NCBI GenBank assembly: GCA_020249775.1
Contig: JADCFA010000025.1
Location: 1 to 64,000 of the forward strand
Length of the DNA: 64,000 nucleotides
Reading direction: 5' to 3'
DNA from: Roseomonas sp.
GTDB lineage: Bacteria; Pseudomonadota; Alphaproteobacteria; Acetobacterales; Acetobacteraceae
The stretch's first letter is position 1. Every line of letters begins with the position of its first letter. The notes beneath the pieces were generated by a model. The model saw nothing but the letters and a program-made list of their open reading frames with translations, had not been told where the DNA came from and searched no databases. Positions 47,548 through 56,183 of the stretch are shown here, piece after piece. Both the position numbers and the translations under genes were made by a program.

Positions 47548-48411
47548 ATGGGTGAGACAACGCGCCGCATTCGCGCCGCCGGCGGCAAGGCCGAAAGGCT
47601 CGGCGTGGATGGTGTGGAGCTTTATGCGCTCTGCGATGGTTATCTGGATATGGAGCTGTCGCGCTTTCCTGATGTCAAACGCGGGATTGGCGATGATCTG
47701 GCCATCGCGGATGGGCAGGATCTGAACGATATGACGGTCTCGGTGAATGCGTTTCTACTGCGCCATGATGACAGGCTTTGTCTGATTGATGCTGGCGATG
47801 GCATTTGGCGCGGCGATACGCTTGGCCATTTGCCGAAAGCCTTGGCGAGCCTGGGTATCACGCCCGATCAGATCACCGATCTTTTCATGACCCATCTGCA
47901 TCGCGACCATGCCGGTGGGTTGTTTCACGAAGGGCGCTTGGTTTATCCCAATGCCACCATGTATGCGGCGGCGGATGAAATCGCCTTCTGGTCCGCGCCC
48001 GAGAAGATTGATGGCGTGCAGCGCGTTCAATTGCCCATCGCCGAGGCTGCCTTGCAGGCCTATCGGGAACGCCTGGTCGTTATTCATCCTGGCGAGGAAA
48101 TCCTACCCGGTGTGACGGTGCGGGCCCTCCCTGGGCACACGCCGGGCCAGGTTGGATTTCAGCTTGGCAAGGAAAAGCCCTTGCTGATTGCCGCCGATGC
48201 GCTGCATCTGCCAGCGCTGCAAATCAAGCATCCGGAATGGGGCTTTTTGTTCGATGTGGATCAGGCGCAATCCCTGGCGACGCGCAGCGCGCTATTGGCG
48301 GAAGCCGCGCAAAGCGGCCTCAGGCTGGCGGGCGCGCATTATCCCTTCCCGGGCGTGATTGGCATAACGCAAGGCCCGGATGGGCGCGGCTTTCGCAACG
48401 CGGTGGATTAG
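47548..48411 (+). CDS. cytoplasmic MBL-fold metallo-hydrolase
   Basis: 287 residues from the ATG at 47548, preceded by GGAAGGAG. Zinc motif HLHRDH at 116-121, then LPGHTPGQVGFQL, IAADALH and AHYPFPGVIGI. No signal peptide. The architecture matches the exported MBL protein at 43445 (same motif order and same late H-x-P-F-P), so both belong to one branch. It diverges from the GMC-M20 pair. Confidence 0.82.
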   Translation: MGETTRRIRAAGGKAERLGVDGVELYALCDGYLDMELSRFPDVKRGIGDDLAIADGQDLNDMTVSVNAFLLRHDDRLCLIDAGDGIWRGDTLGHLPKALASLGITPDQITDLFMTHLHRDHAGGLFHEGRLVYPNATMYAAADEIAFWSAPEKIDGVQRVQLPIAEAALQAYRERLVVIHPGEEILPGVTVRALPGHTPGQVGFQLGKEKPLLIAADALHLPALQIKHPEWGFLFDVDQAQSLATRSALLAEAAQSGLRLAGAHYPFPGVIGITQGPDGRGFRNAVD

Positions 48412-48427
48412 CGCCTGAGGACAGACC

Positions 48428-48937
48428 CTATTCCGGTTCAGCAATTCTATTCAGGCTGTCCCTGAGGCGATCCAATAGCCGAAAAAGCTGCACGCATTCC
48501 TCGGTGGAAAAGCCAGCAAGGGCCGCCTGGTAATAGGCGCGAATGGCCGGGCCCATCGCAGCCCATTGGCGCACGCCTTCTTCTGTCAGGCGCACATGGC
48601 GTAGTCGCCCATCGCCGCCCGCACGCAGCCTTTCCACCAAACCAGCAGCCACCAGCCGATCTATCACCGCGGTCAGATTCTGCCGGCTGACCATGAGGAA
48701 GGCGATCAATTCCTTGACTGTTAGCCCCGAGTCTCGGCTGCCCGGACGGGCCAGCGCCCCCATCACCGCCCATTGTTGGGTGGTGGCCCCAAAGCCCGCA
48801 ACAGCCCGCGTGCCGGTTTTGTGCAGCAGGTTAGAGGATTGATAAAGCCTGAGAAAAAGCCGGTTTGCCACATCAAAACGTGCGGCATCATCCTCACGCA
48901 TGGTTGGGCTTTCTGGGTTTGCGACGAATAATTGCAT
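48428..48937 (-). CDS. badR: MarR-family regulator, BadR-like
   Basis: 169 residues (ATG at 48937; the TTG before it is rejected). Winged helix-turn-helix with SGLTVKELIAFLMVSRQNLTAVIDRLVAAGLVER and a basic wing RAGGDGRLRHVRLTEEG, shown here in words because the exact helix ends are approximate. It diverges from badH, the position of BadR, the MarR repressor of cyclohexanecarboxylate genes in Rhodopseudomonas palustris, which responds to 2-ketocyclohexanecarboxyl-CoA. The symbol is given by context rather than direct proof. Confidence 0.7.
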   Translation of the reverse strand: MQLFVANPESPTMREDDAARFDVANRLFLRLYQSSNLLHKTGTRAVAGFGATTQQWAVMGALARPGSRDSGLTVKELIAFLMVSRQNLTAVIDRLVAAGLVERLRAGGDGRLRHVRLTEEGVRQWAAMGPAIRAYYQAALAGFSTEECVQLFRLLDRLRDSLNRIAEPE

Positions 48938-48982
48938 CAATAGCTTGCCATTTCTGATTTAATGTATCATAGTATTGTCATT

Positions 48983-48995
48983 CTGGTCTTACCAG
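48983..48995. promoter_or_regulatory. candidate operator between badR and badH
   Basis: CTGGT-ctt-ACCAG is a perfect palindrome in the AT-rich 91-bp spacer between the divergent regulator and catabolic operon. With flanks it reads TTCTGGTcttACCAGTCAA, close to the 16-20 bp size of MarR sites. It lies about 35 bases before the badH start. Confidence 0.45.
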
Positions 48996-49028
48996 TCAAA
49001 TCTTGTTTGAACCGAACCAGGGGGAAAC

Positions 49029-49796
49029 ATGCGCGGCCTTCAGAACAAAACGGTCATCGTCACCGGTGGCGGCGGCGGCATTGGCGGGGCCACCTGCCGG
49101 CGCTTCGGCGAAGCGGGCAGCCGCGTGGCGGTTTTCGATATCAACCTTGAAAGCGCCGCGAAGACGGCAGCAGACATCACCCAAGCCGGCGGCGTTGCCC
49201 AGGCCTTTCGCTGCGACATCACGGATCATGAGGGCGTGAAGGCGGCCGTTGCGGCGGCGGAAGCGGCACTCGGCACCATCAGCGTTCTGGTGAATAATGC
49301 GGGCTGGGATATCTTCCGCCTGTTCAAGGACACCACGCCCAATGATTGGCAGAAGCTGATCGCCATTAATCTGACCGGCGCGCTCAATATGCATCACGCG
49401 GTGCTGCCCGGCATGCTGGAACGTCGCCATGGACGGATTGTGAATATTGCGTCCGATGCCGCGCGAGTCGGTTCCTCCGGTGAGGCGGTTTACGCTGCTT
49501 GCAAGGCGGGGCTGGTTGGGTTTTCCAAGACCATCGCGCGTGAACATGCGCGCCATGGCATTACCGTGAATGTGGTCTGCCCGGGTGCGACCAACACCGC
49601 ACTTTTTGCCGATTACAAAAGGGGTGCGGGCAATCCGGAAAAGCTGGAAGAAGCCTTTCGTCGCGCAACACCGATGGGCCGCATTGGTGAACCGGAAGAC
49701 TTGCCCGGCGCCATTCTGTTTTTCGCAAGTGACGATGCCGCCTATGTGACCGGCCAGGTGCTGAGTGTCTCTGGCGGCCTGACCATGGCCGGCTGA
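49029..49796 (+). CDS. badH: 2-hydroxycyclohexanecarboxyl-CoA dehydrogenase (BadH-type SDR)
   Basis: 255-residue short-chain dehydrogenase. NAD motif TGGGGGIG at 12-19 and catalytic S142, Y155, K159. Long stretches match R. palustris BadH as I know it: GGATCRRF, VNNAGWDIF, RIVNIASDAARVGSSGEAVY and the end TGQVLSVSGGLTM. It oxidises 2-hydroxycyclohexanecarboxyl-CoA to the 2-keto ester with NAD+. AGGGGGAAAC precedes the ATG. First gene of the cyclohexanecarboxylate operon, 11 bp before badI. Confidence 0.9.
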   Translation: MRGLQNKTVIVTGGGGGIGGATCRRFGEAGSRVAVFDINLESAAKTAADITQAGGVAQAFRCDITDHEGVKAAVAAAEAALGTISVLVNNAGWDIFRLFKDTTPNDWQKLIAINLTGALNMHHAVLPGMLERRHGRIVNIASDAARVGSSGEAVYAACKAGLVGFSKTIAREHARHGITVNVVCPGATNTALFADYKRGAGNPEKLEEAFRRATPMGRIGEPEDLPGAILFFASDDAAYVTGQVLSVSGGLTMAG

Positions 49797-49807
49797 GGGA
49801 AATCATC

Positions 49808-50590
49808 ATGACCCATCAGGATATTCTGTTCGAAGCGCAGGATGGCGTTGCGACCATCATCATCAATCGTCCGCAGGTGATGAATGCCTTTCGTGGCCAG
49901 ACCTGCGAAGAATTGATCCATGCGCTGAACCGCGCCGGCTGGGACAAATCCATCGGCGTGATTGTGCTGACCGGCGCTGGCGATCGTGCCTTTTGCACCG
50001 GCGGCGATCAAAGCGCGCATGATGGGCAATATGATGGCCGTGGCATGATCGGCCTGCCGGTCGAGGAATTGCAAAGCCTGATCCGCGATGTGCCAAAGCC
50101 CGTGATCGCGCGCGTACAGGGCTACGCCATTGGCGGCGGCAATGTGCTGGCAACCCTTTGTGACCTGACCATCGCTTCCGAAAAGGCGCAATTCGGTCAG
50201 GTAGGGCCGAAGGTGGGCTCTGTGGATCCGGGCTTCGGCACGGCCTATCTGGCGCGCATTGTGGGTGAGAAGAAGGCGCGTGAGATCTGGTATCTCTGCC
50301 GCCGCTATACCGCTGCCGAGGCGGAGCGTATGGGCCTTGTGAATATTGTCGTGCCGCATGATCAATTGGATGCGGAAGTGGCGCGCTGGTGTGCGGAGAT
50401 TCTGGAACGCAGCCCAACCGCGATTGCCATCGCCAAGCGTTCCTTCAATGCAGATTCGGAAAGCATTCGCGGCATCAGCAATATGGGGATGCAGGCGCTT
50501 TCCATGTATTACAATACCGAGGAATCGAAGGAAGGCGTGCGCGCCTTCACCGAAAAGCGCAAACCCGATTTCCGTAAATATCAGAAGTGA
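49808..50590 (+). CDS. badI: 2-ketocyclohexanecarboxyl-CoA hydrolase (BadI), ring-opening
   Basis: 260 residues of the crotonase superfamily, close to MenB. The features GAGDRAFCTGGDQSAHDGQY, VARVQGYAIGGGNVLATLCD (in part) and FGQVGPKVGSVDPGFGTAYL match BadI of R. palustris. BadI hydrolytically cleaves the ring of the 2-keto CoA ester to pimeloyl-CoA, which then enters beta-oxidation. It directly follows badH, the same order as in known clusters, and ends eight bases before the acyl-CoA dehydrogenase gene. Confidence 0.92.
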   Translation: MTHQDILFEAQDGVATIIINRPQVMNAFRGQTCEELIHALNRAGWDKSIGVIVLTGAGDRAFCTGGDQSAHDGQYDGRGMIGLPVEELQSLIRDVPKPVIARVQGYAIGGGNVLATLCDLTIASEKAQFGQVGPKVGSVDPGFGTAYLARIVGEKKAREIWYLCRRYTAAEAERMGLVNIVVPHDQLDAEVARWCAEILERSPTAIAIAKRSFNADSESIRGISNMGMQALSMYYNTEESKEGVRAFTEKRKPDFRKYQK

Positions 50591-50597
50591 TCCTGCC

Positions 50598-51764
50598 ATG
50601 ACCCGCCCCTTGACGGATGACCAACGCGCCTTTCAGGAAACCGCGCAACGCTTCACGCGGGAGAAAATCGCGCCTGGCTACATGAAGCGTGAGGCAGAGG
50701 CGCGGCTTGATCGCCCCCTGCTGCTGGAAATGGGTGCGCTTGGCCTGATTGGCGCAGATTTGCCGGAACGCTATGGCGGCCTTGGCGAACCCAGTGTCAC
50801 CGCGGGGCTTGCGATTGAAGCGCTGGCCTATGGTGACATCAACGTGTCTTATGTGCCGCTGCTCGCCTCGCTCAATGGGCAGATCATTGCGCGGCACGCG
50901 TCGCCCGAATTGGCCGGGCATTGGATTCCGCGCATTGTCTCCGGTGAGGCGCTGTTCTGCATTGCGCTGACCGAACCGCGTGGTGGGTCGGATGCTGCCA
51001 ACCTGGCACTCTCAGCGCGGCGTGATGGTGATTGCTATGTGATCAAGGGTGAAAAATCCTCGATTAGCATGGCGGATCAGGCCGATGCGGCAGTGGTTTT
51101 TGCACGCACTGGGCCTGTCGAAGCCGGCGCGCGCGGCGTTTCCGCCTTTCTGGTCCCTATGAATACGCCTGGCATCAGCACCACACGCTTCAAGGATTTG
51201 GGCAGCCACGCCATCGGCCGCGGTTCGATCTTTTTTGATGATGTGCGCATTCCAGCCAGCCATCTTCTAGGTGAGGAAGGCATGGGTTTTGTGCAAGTCA
51301 TGCAGGGTTTCGATTACAGCCGCGCCTTGATTGGCTTGCAATGCTGCGCGGCCGCGCAGGCATCGCTCGATGAAAGCTGGTCCTACATCACGGAACGGCA
51401 GGCTTTCGGCGCGCCGCTGGCGCAATATCAGGGGGTGAGTTTCCCGCTGGCCGAAGGTGAAGGCTTGATCGCCGCCATTCGCGAGCTTTCCTATCATACG
51501 CTCCGTTTGCGAGACGCGGATGAGGCGCATACGTCTGAAGCCGCCATGTGCAAATGGCTTGGCCCCAAAACGGCGGTGGATGTGATCCATCAATGCCTGC
51601 TGACGCATGGGCATTACGGCTGGTCGCTCGATCTGCCGCATCAGCAGCGCTTGCGCGATGTGATGGGGCTTGAGATCGGCGATGGCACGGCGCAAATCAT
51701 GAAGCTGATCGTGGCGCGCGAAAAGGCCGGGCGCCTTGCCGTCCAATACGCCCGCAAAGGGTAA
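50598..51764 (+). CDS. aliB: acyl-CoA dehydrogenase, cyclohexanecarboxyl-CoA (AliB-type)
   Basis: 388-residue FAD acyl-CoA dehydrogenase: PERYGGLGEPSVTAGLAIEA, the FAD-contact CIALTEPRGGSDAANL and the mid-domain GFDYSRALIGLQCCAAAQAS. From its place between badI and aliA it should introduce the first double bond into cyclohexanecarboxyl-CoA, giving the 1-ene ester. The ATG at 50598 gives the normal family start; a longer frame into badI is rejected. The hydratase for the next step (badK) is not nearby. Confidence 0.85.
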   Translation: MTRPLTDDQRAFQETAQRFTREKIAPGYMKREAEARLDRPLLLEMGALGLIGADLPERYGGLGEPSVTAGLAIEALAYGDINVSYVPLLASLNGQIIARHASPELAGHWIPRIVSGEALFCIALTEPRGGSDAANLALSARRDGDCYVIKGEKSSISMADQADAAVVFARTGPVEAGARGVSAFLVPMNTPGISTTRFKDLGSHAIGRGSIFFDDVRIPASHLLGEEGMGFVQVMQGFDYSRALIGLQCCAAAQASLDESWSYITERQAFGAPLAQYQGVSFPLAEGEGLIAAIRELSYHTLRLRDADEAHTSEAAMCKWLGPKTAVDVIHQCLLTHGHYGWSLDLPHQQRLRDVMGLEIGDGTAQIMKLIVAREKAGRLAVQYARKG

Positions 51765-51810
51765 AGCGAAGGGCGCAAAGACGCCCGCTTGAAACTCACA
51801 GGAGGAAACC

Positions 51811-53442
51811 ATGACCGTCCAGGGCAATGATATCGCCATTCGTGGCCCCGCCATGCGCGCCCAAGGCTTTTGGCGCGATGAGACGCTGTTGCATCATTTG
51901 GCCCGCGCCGTAGCCCGCAGCCCTGACAAGACCGCGATTGTTGCTTGCCGTTCCGATCTCGGTACGGAGACCCGCCTGACCTATGACGAGATTGATGATC
52001 TATCGAACCGCCTGGCCGCGGCCTTGCGCACGCATGGCATTGGCCGCGGTGATGTAGTTTCCTTTCAATTGCCGAATTGGTGGGAGTTTTCCATCCTGCA
52101 TTTAGCCTGCCTGAAGCTCGGCGCCATCAGCAATCCGCTGATGGTGATTTTCCGCGAACGCGAATTGCGCTTCATGCTTGGCTTGGCGGAAAGTAAGCTT
52201 TTGGTCGTGCCGGCCAGTTTCCGCGGTTTCGATTACGCTGCCATGGCGGCCAATTTACGCGAACACCTGCCCAGGCTCGCGCATGTTTTCGTGGTTGGGC
52301 GTGATGGCCCTGATGGTTTTGCGCGCCTGCTTGAACATCCTGCACCAGCAAAAGTCTTCACGCCGGCCGATGGTCCTGGCCCCGATGAGGTGATTCAGCT
52401 TCTCTACACTAGCGGCACTACCGGTGAGCCGAAGGGGGTCATGCATAGTTCCAATACCATGCTGTCCAATCTGGAATATTTTGCCGCAAGGCTTGGGCTT
52501 GGTATGAATGATGTGATCCACATGCCTTCCCCTTTGGCGCATCAGCTTGGCTTCATGTATGGCATTGTACTCCCCATCATGCTGGGCGGCACGGCGATTT
52601 TGCAGGATATATTTTCTGCTCCGGAAATGGCGCGGCAAATCCGTGATGAGGGTGCAACCTTTACCATGGGTGCCACGCCCTTCCTGAATGATCTGACGGA
52701 ACATGTCGCGGCATCAGGCCAGGGCACACCGAGCCTGCGCGTTTTCGTCTCGGCCGGCGCGCCTATTCCGCGCGCGCTGGTGGCAAAAGCGCGCCAGACG
52801 CTTGGCGCTGCGATCATTTCCGCCTGGGGCATGTCGGAAAACGGCGCGGTGACCACAACGAAACTGGATGATGGCGAGGAAAAGGCCACCACCACCGATG
52901 GCTGCACGCTGCCGGGCATTGAACTTCGCATTGTGGATGCTGAAGGTGCCCGCGTACCGACCGGTCAGGATGGGCAATTGCAGGTGCGCGGCTGTTCCAA
53001 TTTCATCGGCTATCTGAAGCGCCCGGAACTCAACCCCAATGATCCTGAGGGGTGGTTCGATACAGGCGACCTCGCGCGCATGGATGCCGATGGCTATATC
53101 CGCATCGCCGGGCGTTCCAAGGACATCATCATTCGTGGTGGCGAAAATATTCCGGTGGTGGAGGTTGAGGGCCTGCTGTTCAAACATCCTGCCGTTGCGG
53201 AAGTGGCGATTATTGGCTTTCCTGATGCGCGCCTTGGCGAGCGCGCCTGTGCCTTTGTGCGGCTGCGCGAAGGTACCAGCCTCACCCTGCCGGAGGTCAC
53301 CGCCTATCTGGAAGCGCAGCGCATGGCGCGGCAATACATGCCGGAACGGCTGGAGATTCTGCCGGAATTGCCGCGCACGCCAAGCGGCAAGATTCAGAAA
53401 TTCAAGCTACGCGAAATGGCGCACGGTTTCGCGCAAGGCTGA
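51811..53442 (+). CDS. aliA: cyclohexanecarboxylate-CoA ligase (AliA-type AMP-forming)
   Basis: 543 residues of the ANL superfamily. ATP motif LLYTSGTTGEPKGVMHSS, adenylate-binding SAWGMSENGAVT, hinge motif GWFDTGDLARMDADGYI and the catalytic Lys in SGKIQKFKL. It activates cyclohexanecarboxylate to its CoA ester at the cost of ATP to AMP. AGGAGG lies seven bases before the ATG. It closes the operon with badH, badI and aliB; the specificity is inferred from that company. Confidence 0.87.
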   Translation: MTVQGNDIAIRGPAMRAQGFWRDETLLHHLARAVARSPDKTAIVACRSDLGTETRLTYDEIDDLSNRLAAALRTHGIGRGDVVSFQLPNWWEFSILHLACLKLGAISNPLMVIFRERELRFMLGLAESKLLVVPASFRGFDYAAMAANLREHLPRLAHVFVVGRDGPDGFARLLEHPAPAKVFTPADGPGPDEVIQLLYTSGTTGEPKGVMHSSNTMLSNLEYFAARLGLGMNDVIHMPSPLAHQLGFMYGIVLPIMLGGTAILQDIFSAPEMARQIRDEGATFTMGATPFLNDLTEHVAASGQGTPSLRVFVSAGAPIPRALVAKARQTLGAAIISAWGMSENGAVTTTKLDDGEEKATTTDGCTLPGIELRIVDAEGARVPTGQDGQLQVRGCSNFIGYLKRPELNPNDPEGWFDTGDLARMDADGYIRIAGRSKDIIIRGGENIPVVEVEGLLFKHPAVAEVAIIGFPDARLGERACAFVRLREGTSLTLPEVTAYLEAQRMARQYMPERLEILPELPRTPSGKIQKFKLREMAHGFAQG

Positions 53443-53449
53443 CGGGCGT

Positions 53450-53800
53450 TCAAAGCCCCCAAAGCGCGTTGCTATCCGCCGGTGCTTCTTCGCGCCGTTC
53501 CGCCATGCCGTAATCGCGCAGCACCGCTGCCACGCGCAACCGATAGCCGGCGAATATCCCATCTCGCCCCGCCGCCTGAGAGGCGCGATGCCCCGCATGG
53601 CAGCGCCAGCGCGTAATCGCGCCCTCATCTTCCCACAGCGACAGGCTGAGCAGCTTGGCGGGGTTGGTCAGGCTGCGGAAACGCTCGACCGAGACAAAAC
53701 CCGGTATGCGCTGCAATTCTTCCCGCAGCGCCGCGGCATGTTCAAGGTAATCCTCCAGTCGGCCTTCTGCCGGTTCAACCTCAAAAATAATGGCGATCAT
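53450..53800 (-). CDS. antibiotic biosynthesis monooxygenase (ABM) domain protein
   Basis: 116 residues from the ATG at 53800. A single dimeric alpha+beta-barrel domain: MIAIIFEVEPAEGRLEDYLE, LREELQRIPGFVSVERFRSL and LSLWEDEGAITRW. Such small proteins may be cofactor-free monooxygenases, heme-degrading enzymes or have no known activity. The C-terminal 30 residues are not part of the domain. It converges on aliA with a seven-base gap. Confidence 0.75.
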   Translation of the reverse strand: MIAIIFEVEPAEGRLEDYLEHAAALREELQRIPGFVSVERFRSLTNPAKLLSLSLWEDEGAITRWRCHAGHRASQAAGRDGIFAGYRLRVAAVLRDYGMAERREEAPADSNALWGL

Positions 53801-53882
53801 GGGGGTGGCCTGGGCTGGGTGAAGGGTCTTGGAACATGCTAAACGAAAGCCTTGGTCCTGAACATGATCTGAGGTTTGCGCC

Positions 53883-55682
53883 ATGAACCAGTCGGCTCCG
53901 CTTGCCTATAGCGATGCGAAAATCCGCTCCATCCTTCAGCGGGTGAAAACAATCGCGCTGGTTGGCGCTTCTTCCAACTGGAACCGACCCAGCTATTTTG
54001 TGATGAAATACCTGCAATCCAAGGGCTATCGGGTCATTCCCGTGAATCCTGGCACCGCCGGGCAAACGCTGTTGGGGGAGACGGTTTACGCCGAGCTTTC
54101 TGATATCCCGGACCAGGTGGATATGGTGGATGTGTTCCGCGCTGCGGATGCGCTGCCTGGCATTGCCGATGAGGCAATTGCGATTGGCGCCAAGGTACTT
54201 TGGGCGCAGCTTGGCGTGCGCCATGATGGCGCGGCGGCAAAGGCAGAAGCCGCCGGGCTTGAAGTAATCATGGACCGTTGCCCGAAGATTGAATTCAGCC
54301 GTTTCGGTGGAGAATTATCCTGGAGCGGTGTGAATTCCGGTCTGATCCGCAATCGCCCGCCTGAACCACCAGCAGACCGCAAGACTCATAATCGCCCACT
54401 GCCGCCGCGTAATCTGGATTATGGTTTTGCCACGCGCAGCATCCATGCTGGCGCGGCGCCCGATCCTACAACCGGTGCGCGCGGCACGCCAATTTATCAA
54501 ACGACAAGCTTTGTTTTTGACGATGTGGATCACGCGGCTTCCCTGTTCAACCTGCATAATTTTGGCCATGTCTATACGCGGCTTTCCAACCCAACCGTCG
54601 CGGTTTTGGAAGAACGTGTCGCGAGCCTTGAAGGCGGGCGTGCCGCGGTCGCCACCGCTTCGGGCCATGCGGCGCAGTTCGTCACTTTCTTTACTCTGCT
54701 GGAACCTGGTGATGAATTCCTGGCCAGCCGCAATCTTTACGGCGGATCGCTCACGCAATTTGCTCTCAGCTTCAAGAAGCTCGGCTGGGCTTGCCATTTC
54801 GTGGACCCGACCGAGCCTGAGAATTTCCGCCGCGCGCTGACGCCGAAATGCAAGGCAATTTTTGTCGAAAGCCTCGCCAACCCCGGTGGTATTGTCGTGG
54901 ATTTGCGCGCCATTGCCGATATTGCGCATGAGGCAGGCATTCCGCTGATTGTGGATAACACGCTTGCGTCCCCTTATTTGTGCCGGCCTTTCGAACATGG
55001 CGCCGATATCATCACGCATTCGCTGACAAAATTTCTGGGCGGGCATGGCAATTCACTCGGCGGTGTGATTGTTGAATCCGGCAAATTCAATTACGCCAAT
55101 GGCAAATTCCCAAGCATGGCAGACCCAGAGCCTGCCTATCATGGCTTGCGGTTCTATGAAAATTTCGGCGATTTCGCCTTTACCACCAAGGCGCGTGCGG
55201 TGGCGCTGCGTGATTTCGGCCCCACGCTTTCGCCCATGAATGCCTGGCTGACCATTACCGGGATCGAAACCCTGCACCTACGCATGGAACGCCATGTTGC
55301 CAATGCGCAAAAGGTGGCGGAATTTCTTGCTGGCCATGCAAAAGTGGCTTGGGTATCCTATGCCGGCTTGCCGGGTAGCCCCTTCAATGCTCTCGCGAAA
55401 CGCTATATGCCGAAGGGTCCCGGTTCGGTCTTTACCTTCGGTGTGAAGGGTGGTTTCGAAGCGGGCATTCGCCTTGTTGAAAATGTGCGGCTGTTTTCAC
55501 ATCTGGCGAATGTGGGCGACACGCGTAGCCTGATCCTTCATCCCGCATCCACCACGCATCGGCAATTGACCGAAGAACAACGCCTCGCCGCAGGTGCGGG
55601 ACCAGATGTGGTGCGGCTTTCCATCGGTCTTGAAGATGCGGCGGATTTGATCCGCGATCTTGATATCGCCTTGGGCGACTAG
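53883..55682 (+). CDS. CoA-binding domain fused to O-acetylhomoserine sulfhydrylase
   Basis: 599 residues in two parts. Residues about 10-140 are a CoA-binding Rossmann domain (RVKTIALVGASSNWNRPSYF, GYRVIPVNPGTAGQ, VDVFRAADALP, WAQLGVRHDGAA) like the stand-alone YccU proteins. After a Pro-rich linker (about 155-175), residues 178-599 are a complete PLP enzyme of the O-acetylhomoserine sulfhydrylase branch, with the PLP lysine K383 in HSLTKFLGGHGN and SNPTVAVLEERVASLEGG. The second part makes homocysteine from O-acetylhomoserine and sulfide. The two units are normally separate genes. There is no frameshift or internal start signal at the join, so this reads as a true fusion. Confidence 0.9.
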   Translation: MNQSAPLAYSDAKIRSILQRVKTIALVGASSNWNRPSYFVMKYLQSKGYRVIPVNPGTAGQTLLGETVYAELSDIPDQVDMVDVFRAADALPGIADEAIAIGAKVLWAQLGVRHDGAAAKAEAAGLEVIMDRCPKIEFSRFGGELSWSGVNSGLIRNRPPEPPADRKTHNRPLPPRNLDYGFATRSIHAGAAPDPTTGARGTPIYQTTSFVFDDVDHAASLFNLHNFGHVYTRLSNPTVAVLEERVASLEGGRAAVATASGHAAQFVTFFTLLEPGDEFLASRNLYGGSLTQFALSFKKLGWACHFVDPTEPENFRRALTPKCKAIFVESLANPGGIVVDLRAIADIAHEAGIPLIVDNTLASPYLCRPFEHGADIITHSLTKFLGGHGNSLGGVIVESGKFNYANGKFPSMADPEPAYHGLRFYENFGDFAFTTKARAVALRDFGPTLSPMNAWLTITGIETLHLRMERHVANAQKVAEFLAGHAKVAWVSYAGLPGSPFNALAKRYMPKGPGSVFTFGVKGGFEAGIRLVENVRLFSHLANVGDTRSLILHPASTTHRQLTEEQRLAAGAGPDVVRLSIGLEDAADLIRDLDIALGD

Positions 55683-55779
55683 CATGCTGCTGAAAGGCGG
55701 TCCTGGAGAGTGGGTGGTTCCGGTTCAGAGCTGGCTCTCCGCAGCGGCAGCGCCTGAACATGCCCTATTTTTAGCGACG

Positions 55780-56168
55780 TCGGCGGGCTTGGGGGGGGAG
55801 CCTTGGCCTCGCAGCATTACCACCAGCAACTTCGGCAGGCGAACCAGATTTTAAGGCGCCATTGCGATAGTGAACTGTCAGCTAACCTTGGGTAGCCCGA
55901 GATGACGCGCATTGCGTAGCCGTGCCACTGTCTTGGCCCAGCTGAAGGTCCCATTAGTCCGCTCAGAAACACGTTGGTGGATAAGATAGTGGGGATCGCG
56001 CATGATCAGGCGGTCTATCAACCGCTGACTATTGGTTTTCTGATTCTGTTGTGATGTGAAGTTGAACGCGCGCAGTCCGGCGACGAAGTCTTGCGTGTCT
56101 AAAGTCTGGTTGGCGGTGAAAAATTCTTTCCAGAAAACTGCAGATAGTTTAGTGTTTATGAAGGGCAT
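55780..56168 (-). pseudogene. decayed C-terminal end of an IS5-type transposase
   Basis: Read leftward from 56168, 96 codons end in RVSERTNGTFSWAKTVARLR and then NARHLGLPKVS followed by TGA. In the same frame the sequence continues QFTIAMAP, a TAA, then NLVRLPKLLVV. This matches the usual IS5-family transposase end, where W and Y stand at the two stops (…GLPKVGW…AAYNLVRLPKLL). So it is a remnant killed by two nonsense changes. The N-terminal two-thirds, including the DDE residues, are missing. The stretch is visibly richer in A and T than its neighbours. The 55683-55780 part of this gene-free interval shows nothing I can name. Confidence 0.7.
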
Positions 56169-56183
56169 TAGGGGGTTAGGCAC

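Noticed and set aside
55432-55761. Small minus-strand frame at the end of the sulfhydrylase gene
   Set aside because: Mostly antisense to the fused sulfhydrylase, with no motif or start signal.
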